Shown here: positions 1 to 11,304 of the stretch, in pieces
How the letters are laid out: every line of letters begins with the position of its first letter
Numbering within the stretch: position 1 is the first letter of the stretch
Assembly (NCBI GenBank): GCA_029941135.1
Contig: JAPYRI010000015.1
Coordinates: 1-42,138, forward strand
Reading direction: 5' to 3'
DNA: 42,138 nt
Origin: Alphaproteobacteria bacterium
GTDB taxonomy: Bacteria; Pseudomonadota; Alphaproteobacteria; JAPYRI01
Translations under genes and position numbers: made by a program
The notes under the pieces: generated by a model
Told to the model about the DNA's origin: nothing
What the model saw: the letters and a program-made list of their open reading frames with translations, nothing else
Database searches by the model: none

Positions 1-1164
1 CTCACTAATGACGGTGCCCTCGACGCCTACCGCAAACTGCGCAGTATGGGTGCGATCAAAGACGATCCGGATCAGGAATTGGCAGCCCATAAGCTGCAAG
101 ACCTGCACCGGAATCTTGAAGGCTACGCGTTGCCAGAACGCCGCACGCGTGGATTGATGTCCCTGTTTCGCCGCGACGTGGAGCACACGGCTCCCACTGG
201 CATGTACCTATACGGTGATGTGGGCCGGGGCAAATCCATGTTGATGGACATGTTTTTCGATCATGCGCCCGTCGCCGCCAAACGGCGGGTGCACTTCCAC
301 GAGTTTATGCTTGAGGTGCACGCTCACCTCCATGCCTGGCGCCAGATGGATGCGGACGCCCGCGCGCGCGAGATCAGTGCGCTTGGCGTGCGCAATGGAA
401 CCGGCGATGATCCGTTGCCGGTGATTGCCCGCCGTGTCGCCAATGGCGCCACACTTCTGTGCTTTGATGAGTTCCAGGTGCATGACGTTGCCGATGCCAT
501 GCTGCTAGGGCGTTTGTTTTCGGAGCTGTTTGTAAACGATGTGGTGATCGTGGTGACCTCCAACCGGCCACCCGATGACCTCTATAAAGACGGCCTTAAT
601 CGGGGTTTGTTCTTGCCGTTTATCGAATTGATCAAAGAGCGGCTGAATGTCTTCAAGCTCGCCGGGCCGATTGATTTTCGTTTGGACCGTCTTAAAGGCC
701 TCACGGTTTATCACGCGCCGCTGGACGCTGCAGCAGTTGATGATCTTGACGCAGCGTTCGCCAGCCTAACCGGCGACGGCGACGGCAAGCCTGAAATGCT
801 GGACGTCCAGGGACGCAAACTTGAGATTCCGTGCGCGGCCATGGGCGTCGCGCGCTTTGATTTCGACGACCTCTGTGCGCAACCCTTGGGCGCGGCAGAT
901 TACCTGGCCATTGCCTGGCATTTTCACACTGTGATCATCGCCAACGTTCCCCAACTGGGATCCGAGAAGCGCAATGAAGCGAAGCGGTTTGTTACCTTGA
1001 TCGATGCGTTGTATGAAAATCGCGTGAAGTTTATCTGCTCAGCGGAAGTCGAACCACAGCATCTTTATCCGGAGGGCAGTGGCGCGTTTGAGTTTGAACG
1101 TACCGTGTCGCGCCTGATGGAAATGCAGTCGGAAGAATATATGGCGGCGGGTCACGCGGTGTGA
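1..1164 (+). CDS. zapE: Cell division protein ZapE (AFG1-family ATPase), 5' partial
   Basis: P-loop ATPase of the ZapE/AFG1 family, known in other proteobacteria to act at the division ring and in membrane protein turnover. The Walker A motif GDVGRGKS lies about 57 residues after the first internal Met, and a Walker B-type LLCFDEFQV follows. The frame is open from the first base of the window, and the upstream residues (LTNDGALDAYRKLRSMGAIK) look like the normal ZapE N-terminus before the conserved DPDQELAAHKLQ. The ATG at 46 is therefore probably internal and the true start lies outside the window. The gene ends in TGA about 130 bases before mdh on the same strand, a frequent alphaproteobacterial neighbourhood. 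The family call is secure; the exact N-terminus cannot be seen. Confidence 0.93.
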   Translation, partial: LTNDGALDAYRKLRSMGAIKDDPDQELAAHKLQDLHRNLEGYALPERRTRGLMSLFRRDVEHTAPTGMYLYGDVGRGKSMLMDMFFDHAPVAAKRRVHFHEFMLEVHAHLHAWRQMDADARAREISALGVRNGTGDDPLPVIARRVANGATLLCFDEFQVHDVADAMLLGRLFSELFVNDVVIVVTSNRPPDDLYKDGLNRGLFLPFIELIKERLNVFKLAGPIDFRLDRLKGLTVYHAPLDAAAVDDLDAAFASLTGDGDGKPEMLDVQGRKLEIPCAAMGVARFDFDDLCAQPLGAADYLAIAWHFHTVIIANVPQLGSEKRNEAKRFVTLIDALYENRVKFICSAEVEPQHLYPEGSGAFEFERTVSRLMEMQSEEYMAAGHAV

Positions 1165-1210
1165 CCAGCTAAATCGTTTGCAGCGCAAGCGGGTCCTGCC
1201 GCGCTTATCC

Positions 1211-1239
1211 TTGCAGCCCGGTCAGAATCGGGGTAGTAG
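1211..1239 (+). promoter_or_regulatory. Possible sigma-70-type promoter for mdh
   Basis: TTGCAG (1211-1216) and TAGTAG (1234-1239) are separated by 17 bases in the zapE–mdh gap. The -35 is fair and the -10 poor. A TATAAC at 1271-1276 has no matching -35. This is a weak prediction from spacing alone. Confidence 0.25.
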
Positions 1240-1289
1240 CACTGAGACGCGAGGAGCCACGGGAAATCGCTATAACACCGGAGATATAA

Positions 1290-2345
<1,056 letters not shown>

Positions 2346-2456
2346 TAGGCACTATACGAGTACGGTTGCCGGTCATTTCACCGGTGTTATAACTTGTCCA
2401 CCTAATTCAAGCCCTGCCTCCGGGACTCACCCGCAGGCAAAATCCAACGGAACAAC

Positions 2457-3626
2457 ATGAACATTCACGAGTATCAAGCCAAAGGGCTACTGGCGGAATA
2501 CGGCGTCAAAGTGCCGTCTGGCAGTGTCGTCTATTCTGTCGATGAAGCGGTGAAAGCCGCCGAAGATCTGGGTGGCCCCGTGTGGGTGGTTAAAGCCCAA
2601 ATTCACGCCGGTGGCCGCGGCAAAGGCGGCGGCGTTAAAGTAGTTAAGTCCATTGATCAAGTGCGCGAAGCGGCGGAGGCCATCCTTGGCATGACTTTGA
2701 TTACCCATCAAACGGGACCTGAAGGTAAATTGGTCAAGCGCCTTTATGTGGAGGATGGCTCGGACATCGAGACCGAACTTTACCTCAGTGCCGTGATTGA
2801 CCGGGGGACCAGCCGGGTTGCCCTCATGGCATCAACCGAAGGCGGGATGAACATCGAAGAAGTGGCGGCCGAGACACCAGAAAAAATTGAGACCGTGACC
2901 ATCGATCCGGTCGCCGGGTTTCAACCGTTTCATGGTCGGCGCCTAGCCTACGGTCTCGGCCTTGCCGGCGACCAGGCAAAAGCCGCGGCCAAACTCATTA
3001 AGGGTGTTTATGACGCGCTGATGGCGACCGACGCGAGCTTGGTCGAAATCAATCCTTTGGTGGTTACAAAAGACGGCGACGTGATCGCGCTGGATGCGAA
3101 AATGAACTTCGACGATAACGCGCTCTATCGGCACAAGGCGGTTGAAGAGATGCGCGACTTGGACGAAGAAGACCCGGCCGAAACCGAAGCCAGCAAGCAC
3201 GACCTCAGTTACATTAAGCTCGATGGCACCATTGGCTGTATGGTAAACGGCGCTGGCCTGGCCATGGCGACCATGGACATCGTTCAGCTTTATGGCTCTT
3301 CACCGGCAAATTTCCTTGATGTTGGCGGGGGCGCAACCCGCGAGAAAGTTACCGAAGCGTTCAAGATCATTCTGTCGGATAGCAATGTCCAAGGCATTTT
3401 GGTCAATATCTTTGGCGGCATCATGCGCTGTGACGTGATCGCCGAGGGCGTTGTCGCGGCGGCAAAAGAAGTGAGCATCAGCGTGCCCCTGGTAGTGCGG
3501 CTCGCGGGTACAAATGTAGATTTAGGCAAGAAGATCCTTAGCGAGTCAGGTCTCCCCATTGTGTCCGCGGACACCTTGGCCGAAGCCGCTGAAAAGGTCG
3601 TTGCCGCGGTGAAGGATGCAGCCTGA
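2457..3626 (+). CDS. sucC: Succinate–CoA ligase (ADP-forming) subunit beta
   Basis: Beta subunit of succinyl-CoA synthetase, which couples succinyl-CoA cleavage to nucleoside triphosphate synthesis. The N-terminal ATP-grasp fold begins with [12 protein letters not shown] and has the glycine-rich loop [10 protein letters not shown] (about 51-60). [10 protein letters not shown] supplies acidic metal ligands near residue 200. The C-terminal CoA-ligase domain carries GGGATREKV and [13 protein letters not shown]. At 389 residues it is the standard length. Its TGA overlaps the sucD ATG by one base (TGATG), so the two subunits are probably translationally coupled. The 111-base gap after mdh contains only a weak hairpin (CCGGT/ACCGG), so co-transcription with mdh is plausible. 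Confidence 0.98.
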   Translation: MNIHEYQAKGLLAEYGVKVPSGSVVYSVDEAVKAAEDLGGPVWVVKAQIHAGGRGKGGGVKVVKSIDQVREAAEAILGMTLITHQTGPEGKLVKRLYVEDGSDIETELYLSAVIDRGTSRVALMASTEGGMNIEEVAAETPEKIETVTIDPVAGFQPFHGRRLAYGLGLAGDQAKAAAKLIKGVYDALMATDASLVEINPLVVTKDGDVIALDAKMNFDDNALYRHKAVEEMRDLDEEDPAETEASKHDLSYIKLDGTIGCMVNGAGLAMATMDIVQLYGSSPANFLDVGGGATREKVTEAFKIILSDSNVQGILVNIFGGIMRCDVIAEGVVAAAKEVSISVPLVVRLAGTNVDLGKKILSESGLPIVSADTLAEAAEKVVAAVKDAA

Positions 3627-4504
3627 TGTCGGTATTGATTGACGCGAATACGAAAGTTATTTGTCAGGGTTTCACGGGCTCCCAAGGCACGTTCCACTCC
3701 GAGCAAGCCATCGCTTACGGCACCAAAATGGTCGGTGGCGTGACCCCGGGTAAGGGCGGAACGAAGCACCTTGACCTGCCGGTGTTTGACACGGTTGCGG
3801 GTGCGGTTGAGGCCACGGGCGCGAGTGCAACGGTTATATATGTGCCACCGCCGTTTGCCGCCGATGCCATTATGGAGGCGATCGACGCGGAAATAGCGCT
3901 CGCCGTTTGCATCACCGAGGGTATTCCCGTGCTCGATATGGTGCGTGTGAAACGCGCCCTCCAGGGCTCTAAAACCCGATTGGTAGGCCCCAACTGTCCT
4001 GGCGTTATTACCCCAGGCGAATGCAAGATCGGCATCATGCCCGGCCATATTCATCGCGCAGGCAGCGTTGGCATTGTCTCGCGCTCGGGGACGCTTACCT
4101 ATGAAGCGGTGGACCAGACAACGGCGGTTGGCCTCGGTCAAACCACATGTGTGGGCATTGGCGGTGATCCGGTGAACGGCACGAATTTCATTGATGTTCT
4201 GGATTTGTTTCTCCGCGATGATGCCACCGAGTCGATCGTTATGATCGGTGAGATTGGCGGAACAGCCGAGGAAGAAGCGGCCGATTTTCTTAAGTCATCC
4301 AAGGTCAAAAAGCCTGTGGTTGGCTTTATTGCTGGGGTTACTGCCCCTCCTGGACGGCGCATGGGCCATGCGGGTGCGATCATTTCAGGCGGTAAAGGCA
4401 CGGCAGAGGACAAGATCGAAGCCATGAAAAGTGCTGGAATTCACGTCTCCGAATCACCTTCGGCGCTGGGAACAACATTAAAGAAGGTGTTGGAAAACCG
4501 CTGA
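3626..4504 (+). CDS. sucD: Succinate–CoA ligase subunit alpha
   Basis: Alpha subunit of succinyl-CoA synthetase, which binds CoA and carries the phosphohistidine intermediate. The N-terminal Rossmann CoA-binding loop [10 protein letters not shown] is at residues 15-24. The active-site His is about residue 248 in [25 protein letters not shown] and SRSGTLTYE are also typical family motifs. Length (292 residues) matches the family. It overlaps sucC by one base and is followed by a 98-base gap holding two small hairpins before sucA. Confidence 0.98.
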   Translation: MSVLIDANTKVICQGFTGSQGTFHSEQAIAYGTKMVGGVTPGKGGTKHLDLPVFDTVAGAVEATGASATVIYVPPPFAADAIMEAIDAEIALAVCITEGIPVLDMVRVKRALQGSKTRLVGPNCPGVITPGECKIGIMPGHIHRAGSVGIVSRSGTLTYEAVDQTTAVGLGQTTCVGIGGDPVNGTNFIDVLDLFLRDDATESIVMIGEIGGTAEEEAADFLKSSKVKKPVVGFIAGVTAPPGRRMGHAGAIISGGKGTAEDKIEAMKSAGIHVSESPSALGTTLKKVLENR

Positions 4505-4556
4505 AGTTCAAACAGTCGTTAACACCCGCGTGGCAGTCTGCCTGACGTAATGGGTC

Positions 4557-4603
4557 TGAAAACGTTGTGTTTTCATGGTAGTGGGCGCGCGGTTTAACCC
4601 GCG
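4557..4603 (+). promoter_or_regulatory. Two hairpins in the sucD–sucA gap
   Basis: TGAAAAC-GTTGT-GTTTTCA (4557-4575) is a perfect 7-bp stem. CGCGG-TTTAAC-CCGCG (4588-4603) is a perfect 5-bp stem ending on the first base of the alternative GTG start of sucA. The first stem has no long U-run after it, so it looks more like a processing or partial termination site than a strong terminator. Function is inferred only from position. Confidence 0.35.
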
Positions 4604-4614
4604 TGAGTGCAGTT

Positions 4615-7521
4615 ATGGCTGAAGAATTGGATACCTCTACGTTTCTGACGGGCACGAATAGTGCGTTCATTGAGCAACTTTTCGACCGTTACCGGGACAA
4701 CCCGGCAACGGTTGATCCAAGCTGGCGGCAGTTTTTCGGGGACTTGTCGGAAGAGGCCACAGCAGCCGTGTGCGATGCACGCGGACCGTCCTGGACACGA
4801 TCTGATTGGCCGATTGTTCCAAGCGCGGATGAAGCGCTGTTGGGGGAAGAAGCCGCCCCAGCCGAAGATGTGGCACCAGTGGAGGGCAGCCTTTCAGAAG
4901 AAGAGGCCCACACGGCGACCCTCGATTCCATTCGCGCTCTCATGTACATCCGGGCTTACCGGGTGCGCGGTCACCTCCGCGCCAACTTGGATCCGCTCGG
5001 CCTCTTGAAAGAGGCAAACCATCCCGAACTTGATTACCACACCTACGGGTTTGGCGAAGAGGACCTGGATCGGCCGATATTTATCAATGATGTCCTAGGG
5101 CTGCGATCCGCGACACTCAGGGAAATTACTGAAATTCTGGAGCAGGTCTACTGTTCGACCATTGGGGTCGAGTTCATGCATATCAGTGAGCCTGCGGAAA
5201 AGGCCTGGATGCAGGAGCGCATCGAGGGACGCGACAAAGAAGTGAGTTTCACGCCCGAGGGCAAGCGCGCCATATTGCGCAAATTGATCGAAGCCGAGAG
5301 TTTCGAAAACTTTCTCCACCGCAAGTACCCGGGCACTAAGCGCTTCGGTCTGGATGGCGGCGAAGCAACGGTGCCGGCGATGGAGGCGATCATTAAGCGC
5401 GGTGGTCAATTGGGCGTGGCTGAGATTGTAATCGGTATGCCCCATCGGGGTCGCTTGAATGTACTCGCCAATGTCATGGCTAAACCCTTGACCGCGATCT
5501 TTAGTGAGTTTCAGGGCGTATCCTCGCTGCCCGACGAAATCGAGAACACGGGCGACGTTAAATACCATTTGGGGGCCTCGTCGGATCGCGAGTTTGACGG
5601 CAATCGTGTGCATTTATCGTTGGCCGCCAATCCCTCCCACCTGGAAGCCGTTGACCCCGTGGTACTCGGCAAAGTGCGCGCGACTCAGGTGTTGCGTGAA
5701 GACACGGAACGCAAGACCGTGCTTCCGCTTTTGCTTCACGGCGATGCGGCGTTTTACGGACAAGGTCTGGTTGCCGAGTGTTTTAACCTGTCGGGCACCA
5801 AGGGCCATCGATCCGGCGGTACCATCCATATTGTCGTCAACAATCAAATTGGATTTACCACCAGCCCCCAATATACCCGCACATCGCCTTACCCGTCTGA
5901 CGTGGCAAAAATGGTTCAGGCACCTATATTTCATGTCAATGGCGATGACCCGGAAGCGGTGACCCACGTGGCTAAAATTGCGACCGAGTTCAGGCAGCAT
6001 TTCGGCAAAGACGTGGTCATCGACATGTTTTGCTACCGGCGTCACGGCCATAACGAAGGTGACGATCCGACGTTCACCCAGCCGTTGATGTACAAAAAGA
6101 TCAAGGCTCACCCGACCACGCCGGCTATTTATGCGGCGCAGTTAGTGCGTGAAAAGCAGATGACCGCAGATGATGCAAAGAGCATGACGGTGGCCACACA
6201 TGAGGATATGGAACGGGCGTTCGAGGCTGCTGAACATTACCGGCCCGAGAAAGCCGACTGGCTGCAAGGACGCTGGTCGGGAATCGAAGCCGCCGATAAA
6301 ACGTCAACGCGCCGGGGTCAGACGGCGGTTGAACTGGATGTCCTGCGCAAAGTCGGCACGGCGCTGAACACGATCCCAGACGGCTTTAATCTCCATAAGA
6401 CCCTGAAACGGCTGACAGCCAATCGGATCAAAGTCATGGAAAGCGGTGAAGGCCTTGACTGGGGAACCGGTGAAGCGCTCGCCTACGGCTCCTTGATGAC
6501 TGAGGGCTTCAATGTTCGTTTAAGCGGCCAGGACTGTGGCCGGGGTACTTTCAGCCACCGCCATTCGGTGTGGGTTGATCAGGAAAACGAAGCGCGATAC
6601 GTGCCATTGAACGCCATACCGGATACGGAAGCCGAATACGAAGTGCTCGACACTATGCTGTCCGAAATGGCGGTGCTTGGTTTCGAGTATGGCTACAGCA
6701 TGACGGCGCCGAATACGCTCACTCTTTGGGAAGCGCAATTCGGCGACTTTGCCAACGGTGCGCAGGTCATCATTGACCAATTTATTGCGCCGGGTGAAGC
6801 CAAGTGGCTACGGATGAGCGGCCTGGTCATGTTGTTGCCCCACGGATACGAAGGCCAGGGTCCCGAGCACTCTTCCGGGCGCATGGAGCGGTTCCTGCAA
6901 TTGTGCGGCGATGACAACATGCAGGTGGTCAACTGCACCACCCCCGCCAGTTACTTTCACGTGCTCCGCCGTCAAATGCATCGGAAGTTCCGTAAGCCGC
7001 TGGTGATCATGACGCCAAAATCCCTGCTTCGCCACAAACGCGCCGTGTCGTCGCTGGCGGAATTGGGACCGGGCACATCGTTCCACCGGGTGTTGTGGGA
7101 TGATGCCGCTGTGCGCACCGATTCTGCAATTACCCTCCGGCCCGATAACCGCATCCAGCGTGTGGTGCTGTGCACCGGCAAGATTTACTACGATCTTTAT
7201 GAAGAGCGTGAACGGCGCGGTACTGATGGCGTCTACCTCATGCGTTTGGAACAATTGTATCCGTTCCCCCTTAAATCATTAGTCGACGAGTTGGGGCGTT
7301 TTCCCCAAGCCGAGATTATTTGGTGTCAGGAGGAGCCTAAGAACATGGGAGCTTGGCACTACATCGAAGACCGCTTGGAGACTTTCTTACGGCGATTAAA
7401 ATTTTCCCACCAGCGGCCGGTTTATGTGGGGCGCCGCGCGGCGGCCTCGCCTGCAACTGGCATTGCCAAGCGCCATGCAGCCGAACAATCGGCCGTCGTG
7501 GATATGGCTCTCACTTTGTAA
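4615..7521 (+). CDS. sucA: 2-oxoglutarate dehydrogenase E1 component
   Basis: Thiamine-diphosphate-dependent E1 of the 2-oxoglutarate dehydrogenase complex; decarboxylates 2-oxoglutarate and passes the succinyl group to the E2 lipoyl arm. The N-terminal segment [13 protein letters not shown] is the usual E2-binding region. Active-site and ThDP-binding motifs include [33 protein letters not shown] and [11 protein letters not shown]. The C-terminal transketolase-like half includes [13 protein letters not shown] and the terminal [11 protein letters not shown]. Either this ATG (968 residues) or an in-frame GTG four codons upstream at 4603 could be the start. The ATG is preferred because the GTG touches the base of a hairpin; neither has a strong ribosome binding site. 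First gene of sucA–sucB–lpd. Confidence 0.97.
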   Translation: MAEELDTSTFLTGTNSAFIEQLFDRYRDNPATVDPSWRQFFGDLSEEATAAVCDARGPSWTRSDWPIVPSADEALLGEEAAPAEDVAPVEGSLSEEEAHTATLDSIRALMYIRAYRVRGHLRANLDPLGLLKEANHPELDYHTYGFGEEDLDRPIFINDVLGLRSATLREITEILEQVYCSTIGVEFMHISEPAEKAWMQERIEGRDKEVSFTPEGKRAILRKLIEAESFENFLHRKYPGTKRFGLDGGEATVPAMEAIIKRGGQLGVAEIVIGMPHRGRLNVLANVMAKPLTAIFSEFQGVSSLPDEIENTGDVKYHLGASSDREFDGNRVHLSLAANPSHLEAVDPVVLGKVRATQVLREDTERKTVLPLLLHGDAAFYGQGLVAECFNLSGTKGHRSGGTIHIVVNNQIGFTTSPQYTRTSPYPSDVAKMVQAPIFHVNGDDPEAVTHVAKIATEFRQHFGKDVVIDMFCYRRHGHNEGDDPTFTQPLMYKKIKAHPTTPAIYAAQLVREKQMTADDAKSMTVATHEDMERAFEAAEHYRPEKADWLQGRWSGIEAADKTSTRRGQTAVELDVLRKVGTALNTIPDGFNLHKTLKRLTANRIKVMESGEGLDWGTGEALAYGSLMTEGFNVRLSGQDCGRGTFSHRHSVWVDQENEARYVPLNAIPDTEAEYEVLDTMLSEMAVLGFEYGYSMTAPNTLTLWEAQFGDFANGAQVIIDQFIAPGEAKWLRMSGLVMLLPHGYEGQGPEHSSGRMERFLQLCGDDNMQVVNCTTPASYFHVLRRQMHRKFRKPLVIMTPKSLLRHKRAVSSLAELGPGTSFHRVLWDDAAVRTDSAITLRPDNRIQRVVLCTGKIYYDLYEERERRGTDGVYLMRLEQLYPFPLKSLVDELGRFPQAEIIWCQEEPKNMGAWHYIEDRLETFLRRLKFSHQRPVYVGRRAAASPATGIAKRHAAEQSAVVDMALTL

Positions 7522-7570
7522 CCCAGAATATCAGCCCGCATCGAATGGGCTGTCACCTGAAGAGGTTGTT

Positions 7571-8824
7571 ATGACTACCGAAATTCGCGTTCCTACCCTA
7601 GGAGAATCGATTATCGAAGCAACTGTTGGCGCCTGGCTAAAGCAGCCCGGCGAAGAGGTTGCCATGGATGAGCGATTGACCGAGCTCGAAACCGACAAGG
7701 TTACCTTGGAAGTGAATGCGCCTGTGGCTGGCGTTCTGCAAGATATTGTTGCCGAAGAAGGCGCGATCGTTGAAGTTGGAGCTTTAATTGCCGTCATCGA
7801 TGAAATCGCGGTGGCGGCAGCGGGCGCTGGCGTAAAACCTGCGGCCAAGGCCGAAGCGGTGCCAGCCCATGCTGAAATTGCGATGGCGGAAGCAGATGCG
7901 ACTATTGCTGCTCCGCCCGCGGACGTGCCGCCCATGGCGCCAGCTGTGCGTAAACTGATTGCAGACAACGGCCTCAATCCAGCCGTAATCCCGGCCACCG
8001 GCAAAGGCGGACGGCTGGTCAAAGGCGATGTGTTGAAAGTGATTGGCGGCGGTGGCCAACCCGCACCGGTGCCAGTGCCAGCGGCTGCCCCGCCCGCAGC
8101 AACCTCCAGCCCGCGCCCCGAGGGCACGCGGGAGGAACGTGTGCGCATGACGCGCTTGCGTAAACTCATTGCGACGCGTCTTAAGGAAGCCCAGAACACG
8201 GCCGCCATGCTGACCACTTTTAACGAAGTAGACATGACAAACTTGATGGCTGCGCGCGCCGAATACAAAGCATTGTTTGAGAAGAAACACGGTGTGCGTC
8301 TTGGCTTCATGTCGTTCTTTGTCAAAGCCGCGATCACCGCGCTTAAGGATATTCCGGCGGTCAATGCCGAGATTGACGGTGACGAAATTGTCTACAAAAA
8401 CTACTACCACATGGGCGTGGCGGTGAGCGCGCCGTCTGGCCTTGTCGTGCCGGTGGTGCGTGATGCTGACCAATTGGGTTTTGCTGAGATCGAAAAGACT
8501 ATTTCCGATTTGGGTATTCGTGCGCGTGATGGCAAACTCGGACTTGAAGATTTACAAGGCGGTACTTTCACCATTTCAAACGGCGGTGTGTTCGGCTCGC
8601 TCATGTCGACACCTATTCTCAATCGACCCCAGTCCGGCATCTTGGGCATGCACAAAATTCAGGAGCGTCCAATTGCGGTTAACGGCGAAGTGCAAATTCG
8701 GCCGATGATGTATTTGGCGTTGTCCTATGATCACCGGATCATCGATGGCCGCGAAGCGGTGACATTCCTCGTGCGGATCAAGGAATGCATCGAAGATCCG
8801 CAACGCTTGCTTCTCGATCTTTAG
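7571..8824 (+). CDS. sucB: Dihydrolipoyllysine-residue succinyltransferase (E2 of 2-oxoglutarate dehydrogenase)
   Basis: E2 core of the 2-oxoglutarate dehydrogenase complex, forming succinyl-CoA. One N-terminal lipoyl domain (residues 1-76) has the lipoylated Lys43 in [10 protein letters not shown]. An Ala/Pro-rich linker leads to the E3-binding domain (about 115-155, [11 protein letters not shown]). After a second Pro-rich linker comes the catalytic domain with His388 in DHRIIDGRE. The frame is open further upstream into sucA, but the start at [13 protein letters not shown] is chosen because it is the conserved N-terminus and follows GAAGAGG. This gives 417 residues, the usual length. It starts 49 bases after sucA and is followed closely by lpd, so the three components are probably made from one transcript. 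Confidence 0.97.
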   Translation: MTTEIRVPTLGESIIEATVGAWLKQPGEEVAMDERLTELETDKVTLEVNAPVAGVLQDIVAEEGAIVEVGALIAVIDEIAVAAAGAGVKPAAKAEAVPAHAEIAMAEADATIAAPPADVPPMAPAVRKLIADNGLNPAVIPATGKGGRLVKGDVLKVIGGGGQPAPVPVPAAAPPAATSSPRPEGTREERVRMTRLRKLIATRLKEAQNTAAMLTTFNEVDMTNLMAARAEYKALFEKKHGVRLGFMSFFVKAAITALKDIPAVNAEIDGDEIVYKNYYHMGVAVSAPSGLVVPVVRDADQLGFAEIEKTISDLGIRARDGKLGLEDLQGGTFTISNGGVFGSLMSTPILNRPQSGILGMHKIQERPIAVNGEVQIRPMMYLALSYDHRIIDGREAVTFLVRIKECIEDPQRLLLDL

Positions 8825-8851
8825 TTTCAGTAACAGACGGATTTGCGGACC

Positions 8852-10261
8852 ATGACCGACAACAAGTATGACCTGGTGGTGATTGGCGGCGGCCCTGGCG
8901 GTTATGTGGCGGCGATCCGCGCGGCCCAGCTTGGGATGCAGGTCGCGTGCGTCGAAAAACGCGGCGCGCTGGGCGGCACCTGCCTCAACGTCGGATGCAT
9001 TCCGTCGAAGTCGCTCTTGCATTCCTCCGAAGAGTTTGAAAAAGCCGAACATCACCTTGCAGATCTGGGCATTAAAACCGGCGGTGTCAGCCTCGATCTA
9101 AAAACCATGCTCGGCGTTAAAGACAAAGTGGTTGGCGAGCTTACGCAAGGCATTGAATATTTATTCAAGAAGAACGGGATCGGCTATATCAAAGGGGCGG
9201 GGCGGATCGAAAGTGCCGATACGGTCGCGGTCAACAATGGAAACAAAACAACGCAAACACTGACTGCTAAAAAAATTCTGATTGCGACCGGGTCCGAAGC
9301 CGCTCCCTTGCCTGGGCTGGAGATTGACGAAAAGCGTATTGTAACGTCTACCGGTGCGCTCGCGCTAAGCAAGGTACCGAAACACATGGTGGTGATTGGC
9401 GCCGGCGTTATCGGGCTTGAACTGGGGTCGGTGTGGCGGCGGCTTGGCGCGGAGGTGACGGTCATTGAATTTCTTGACCGGATCACGCCGGAGATGGATG
9501 GCGAGGTCGCGAAGACTTTGCGCCGCATTCTCAAAAAGCAGGGCTTTGACTTCAAACTATCAACCAAAGTGACTGGCGGTTCGACCACTAAAAGCGGCGT
9601 GACGCTCACTATTGAGTCGCTCAAAAAGGGCAAAACCGAAGAGATCAAAGCCGACGTCGTTCTGGTTTCGGTGGGCCGTAAGCCCCACACCGAAGGTTTG
9701 GGGTTGGAGCTCGTCGGGGTGGATTTGGACAACCTTGGCCGAATTGTAACCGACGATCATTTCCGCACCAGCATCCCCAGCATTTACGCCATTGGCGATG
9801 TCATCGCAGGACCCATGCTGGCCCACAAAGCCGAGGACGAAGGGATGGTGTGTGCGGAAATGATGGCGGGGCAATCCGGTCACATTAATTACGATGCCAT
9901 TCCCGGTGTCATATACACCAGCCCCGAAGTCGCCGCTGTGGGCGCGACCGAAGAACAACTAAAAGAAGATGGCGTCGACTATACGGTCGGCAAATTTCCG
10001 TTCGCCGCCAACGCGCGGGCAAAAATTGTGAGCGGTGGCGAAGGGTTCGTGAAAATCCTTGCCGATACTGCAAGCGACCGGGTGCTCGGCGTTCATATTG
10101 TGGGGTCGGATGCGGGCAACATGATCGGCGAAGCTGTTTTGGCCATGGAATACGGCGCCAGCGCCGAAGATATCGCTCGCACTTGCCACGCGCACCCAAC
10201 CGAAATGGAAGCGCTCAAAGAAGCCGCCCTCGACGTGGCCGAGCGCGCCATTCACATTTAG
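8852..10261 (+). CDS. lpdA: Dihydrolipoyl dehydrogenase (E3)
   Basis: FAD-dependent dihydrolipoamide dehydrogenase that reoxidises the lipoyl groups of E2 and reduces NAD. The FAD-binding loop GGGPGGY is near residues 12-18, and the redox-active disulfide is Cys44/Cys49 in GGTCLNVGCIPSK. The NAD-binding loop is VIGAGVIGLELG, and the second FAD motif is IYAIGDVIAGPML. The C-terminal catalytic His448/Glu453 pair lies in HAHPTEMEAL. The ATG (MTDNKYDLVV) is preferred to an in-frame TTG nine bases upstream because it gives the normal N-terminus. Length is 469 residues. It is the last gene of the TCA block, convergent with xerC across 35 bases. Confidence 0.97.
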   Translation: MTDNKYDLVVIGGGPGGYVAAIRAAQLGMQVACVEKRGALGGTCLNVGCIPSKSLLHSSEEFEKAEHHLADLGIKTGGVSLDLKTMLGVKDKVVGELTQGIEYLFKKNGIGYIKGAGRIESADTVAVNNGNKTTQTLTAKKILIATGSEAAPLPGLEIDEKRIVTSTGALALSKVPKHMVVIGAGVIGLELGSVWRRLGAEVTVIEFLDRITPEMDGEVAKTLRRILKKQGFDFKLSTKVTGGSTTKSGVTLTIESLKKGKTEEIKADVVLVSVGRKPHTEGLGLELVGVDLDNLGRIVTDDHFRTSIPSIYAIGDVIAGPMLAHKAEDEGMVCAEMMAGQSGHINYDAIPGVIYTSPEVAAVGATEEQLKEDGVDYTVGKFPFAANARAKIVSGGEGFVKILADTASDRVLGVHIVGSDAGNMIGEAVLAMEYGASAEDIARTCHAHPTEMEALKEAALDVAERAIHI

Positions 10262-10279
10262 AGATCGAGTTTCTAAGAG

Positions 10280-10293
10280 TTTGCGCGCGCAAA
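10280..10293. terminator. Perfect 14-base palindrome between convergent lpdA and xerC
   Basis: TTTGCGCGCGCAAA is its own reverse complement and sits midway in the 35-base gap between two convergent genes. It could fold as a short stem in either transcript or bind a dimeric protein. There is no U-run, so intrinsic termination is uncertain. Confidence 0.35.
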
Positions 10294-10296
10294 TAT

Positions 10297-11304
10297 CTAC
10301 GCCTTGGCGCGAGGATGCGCGGCGTCGTAGACGTCGAGCAGACGGCTTTCATCCACCTCAGTGTACACTTGCGTTGATGACAGACTGGCGTGACCCAACA
10401 GTTCTTGAATGGTCCGCAGATCACCCCCGGCGCTGAGCAAGTGGGTTGCAAAACTGTGGCGCAGGGCATGGGGCGTGGCGGACGCGGGCAAGCCCAAGGC
10501 AGTGCGCAACTTTTGCATGGCCAGTTGAACGGCGCGGGGGTTGAGCCGCCCGCCGCGCTTGCCCACAAACAAAGGGCCCTGGGGCTCGAGATCCATCGGG
10601 CAAGACTCCACATAGGCATTAATAGCGTGCACAACAGCCGGCAGTACAGGAACCAAGCGCTGCTTGTTGCCTTTGCCGGTGACGACCAGGCTGTCGCGGC
10701 TGCTGGCAAAATCGGACTGGTTGAGGCTTAAGGCCTCAGAAATTCGCAATCCGCAGCCGTAGAGTAGAGTGAGTACCGCCGCATCGCGCAAGCCGACCCA
10801 CTCTTCTTTGGGTAAATGTCGGGCTTGGTCCAGGGCTGCTTGGGCACTCGTGACGCTCAGAGGTTTGGGAATGCTGTGGGGTATTTTGGGGGCGCGTAGA
10901 CCGGCCAATGCCCCGTTCTCCAAAATTTTGGATCTTTCGAGATGGCGGAAATAGGACCGCAAGGCTGACAACACGCGTGCGAGTGAACGGCCGGAAACAC
11001 CATCGGCGCGGCGCTGTGCAAGAAAACTTCTAAAGTCAGCCGTCCGCAAATTTTCAAGCGCGTTGTGGCCGGCGGGACCGCCCAAGTGTTCGGCCAGAAA
11101 TGCGAAAAAAACCAACAGGTCACGGCCATAGGCGACGACAGTGTGGTGGGATAACCGTCTTTCACTCGCCAAATACCGTTCCCATGCGGACAGGCTGTTG
11201 CGGGCTTCCGTTGCGGCGACGACGCGCTCACCCAATGCCGCCAGGGCGCGATCGCCCAGCGTGCGGGGGGGCGGTTTACGGGGCGCAGTTAGGGCGCCTT
11301 CCAT
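10297..11304 (-). CDS. xerC: Tyrosine recombinase XerC
   Basis: Site-specific recombinase that, with XerD, resolves chromosome dimers at dif. The N-terminal SAM-like core-binding domain (LSAWERYLASERRLSHHTV) is followed by a catalytic domain with the full active site. Numbered from the longest frame these are Arg191 (CGLRISEAL), Lys215 (TGKGNKQR), His283 and Arg286 (HALRHSF), His309 (LGHASL) and the nucleophile Tyr318 (STQVYTEVD). The start is uncertain. An ATG at 11304 (MEGALTAPRK) overlaps the upstream DUF484 gene by 16 bases, and another ATG four codons earlier (11316) overlaps it by 28. The overlap suggests translational coupling. XerC rather than XerD is inferred from the DUF484 neighbour, as in yigA–xerC of E. 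coli. Confidence 0.93.
   Translation of the reverse strand: MEGALTAPRKPPPRTLGDRALAALGERVVAATEARNSLSAWERYLASERRLSHHTVVAYGRDLLVFFAFLAEHLGGPAGHNALENLRTADFRSFLAQRRADGVSGRSLARVLSALRSYFRHLERSKILENGALAGLRAPKIPHSIPKPLSVTSAQAALDQARHLPKEEWVGLRDAAVLTLLYGCGLRISEALSLNQSDFASSRDSLVVTGKGNKQRLVPVLPAVVHAINAYVESCPMDLEPQGPLFVGKRGGRLNPRAVQLAMQKLRTALGLPASATPHALRHSFATHLLSAGGDLRTIQELLGHASLSSTQVYTEVDESRLLDVYDAAHPRAKA

Noticed and set aside
3290-4141. 283-codon frame on the - strand opposite sucC and sucD
   Set aside because: Shadow of strongly conserved sucCD codons, with no recognisable domain and no ribosome binding site.
7531-8364. 277-codon frame on the - strand opposite sucB
   Set aside because: Low-complexity Ala/Ser/Thr product that mirrors the linker regions of SucB.
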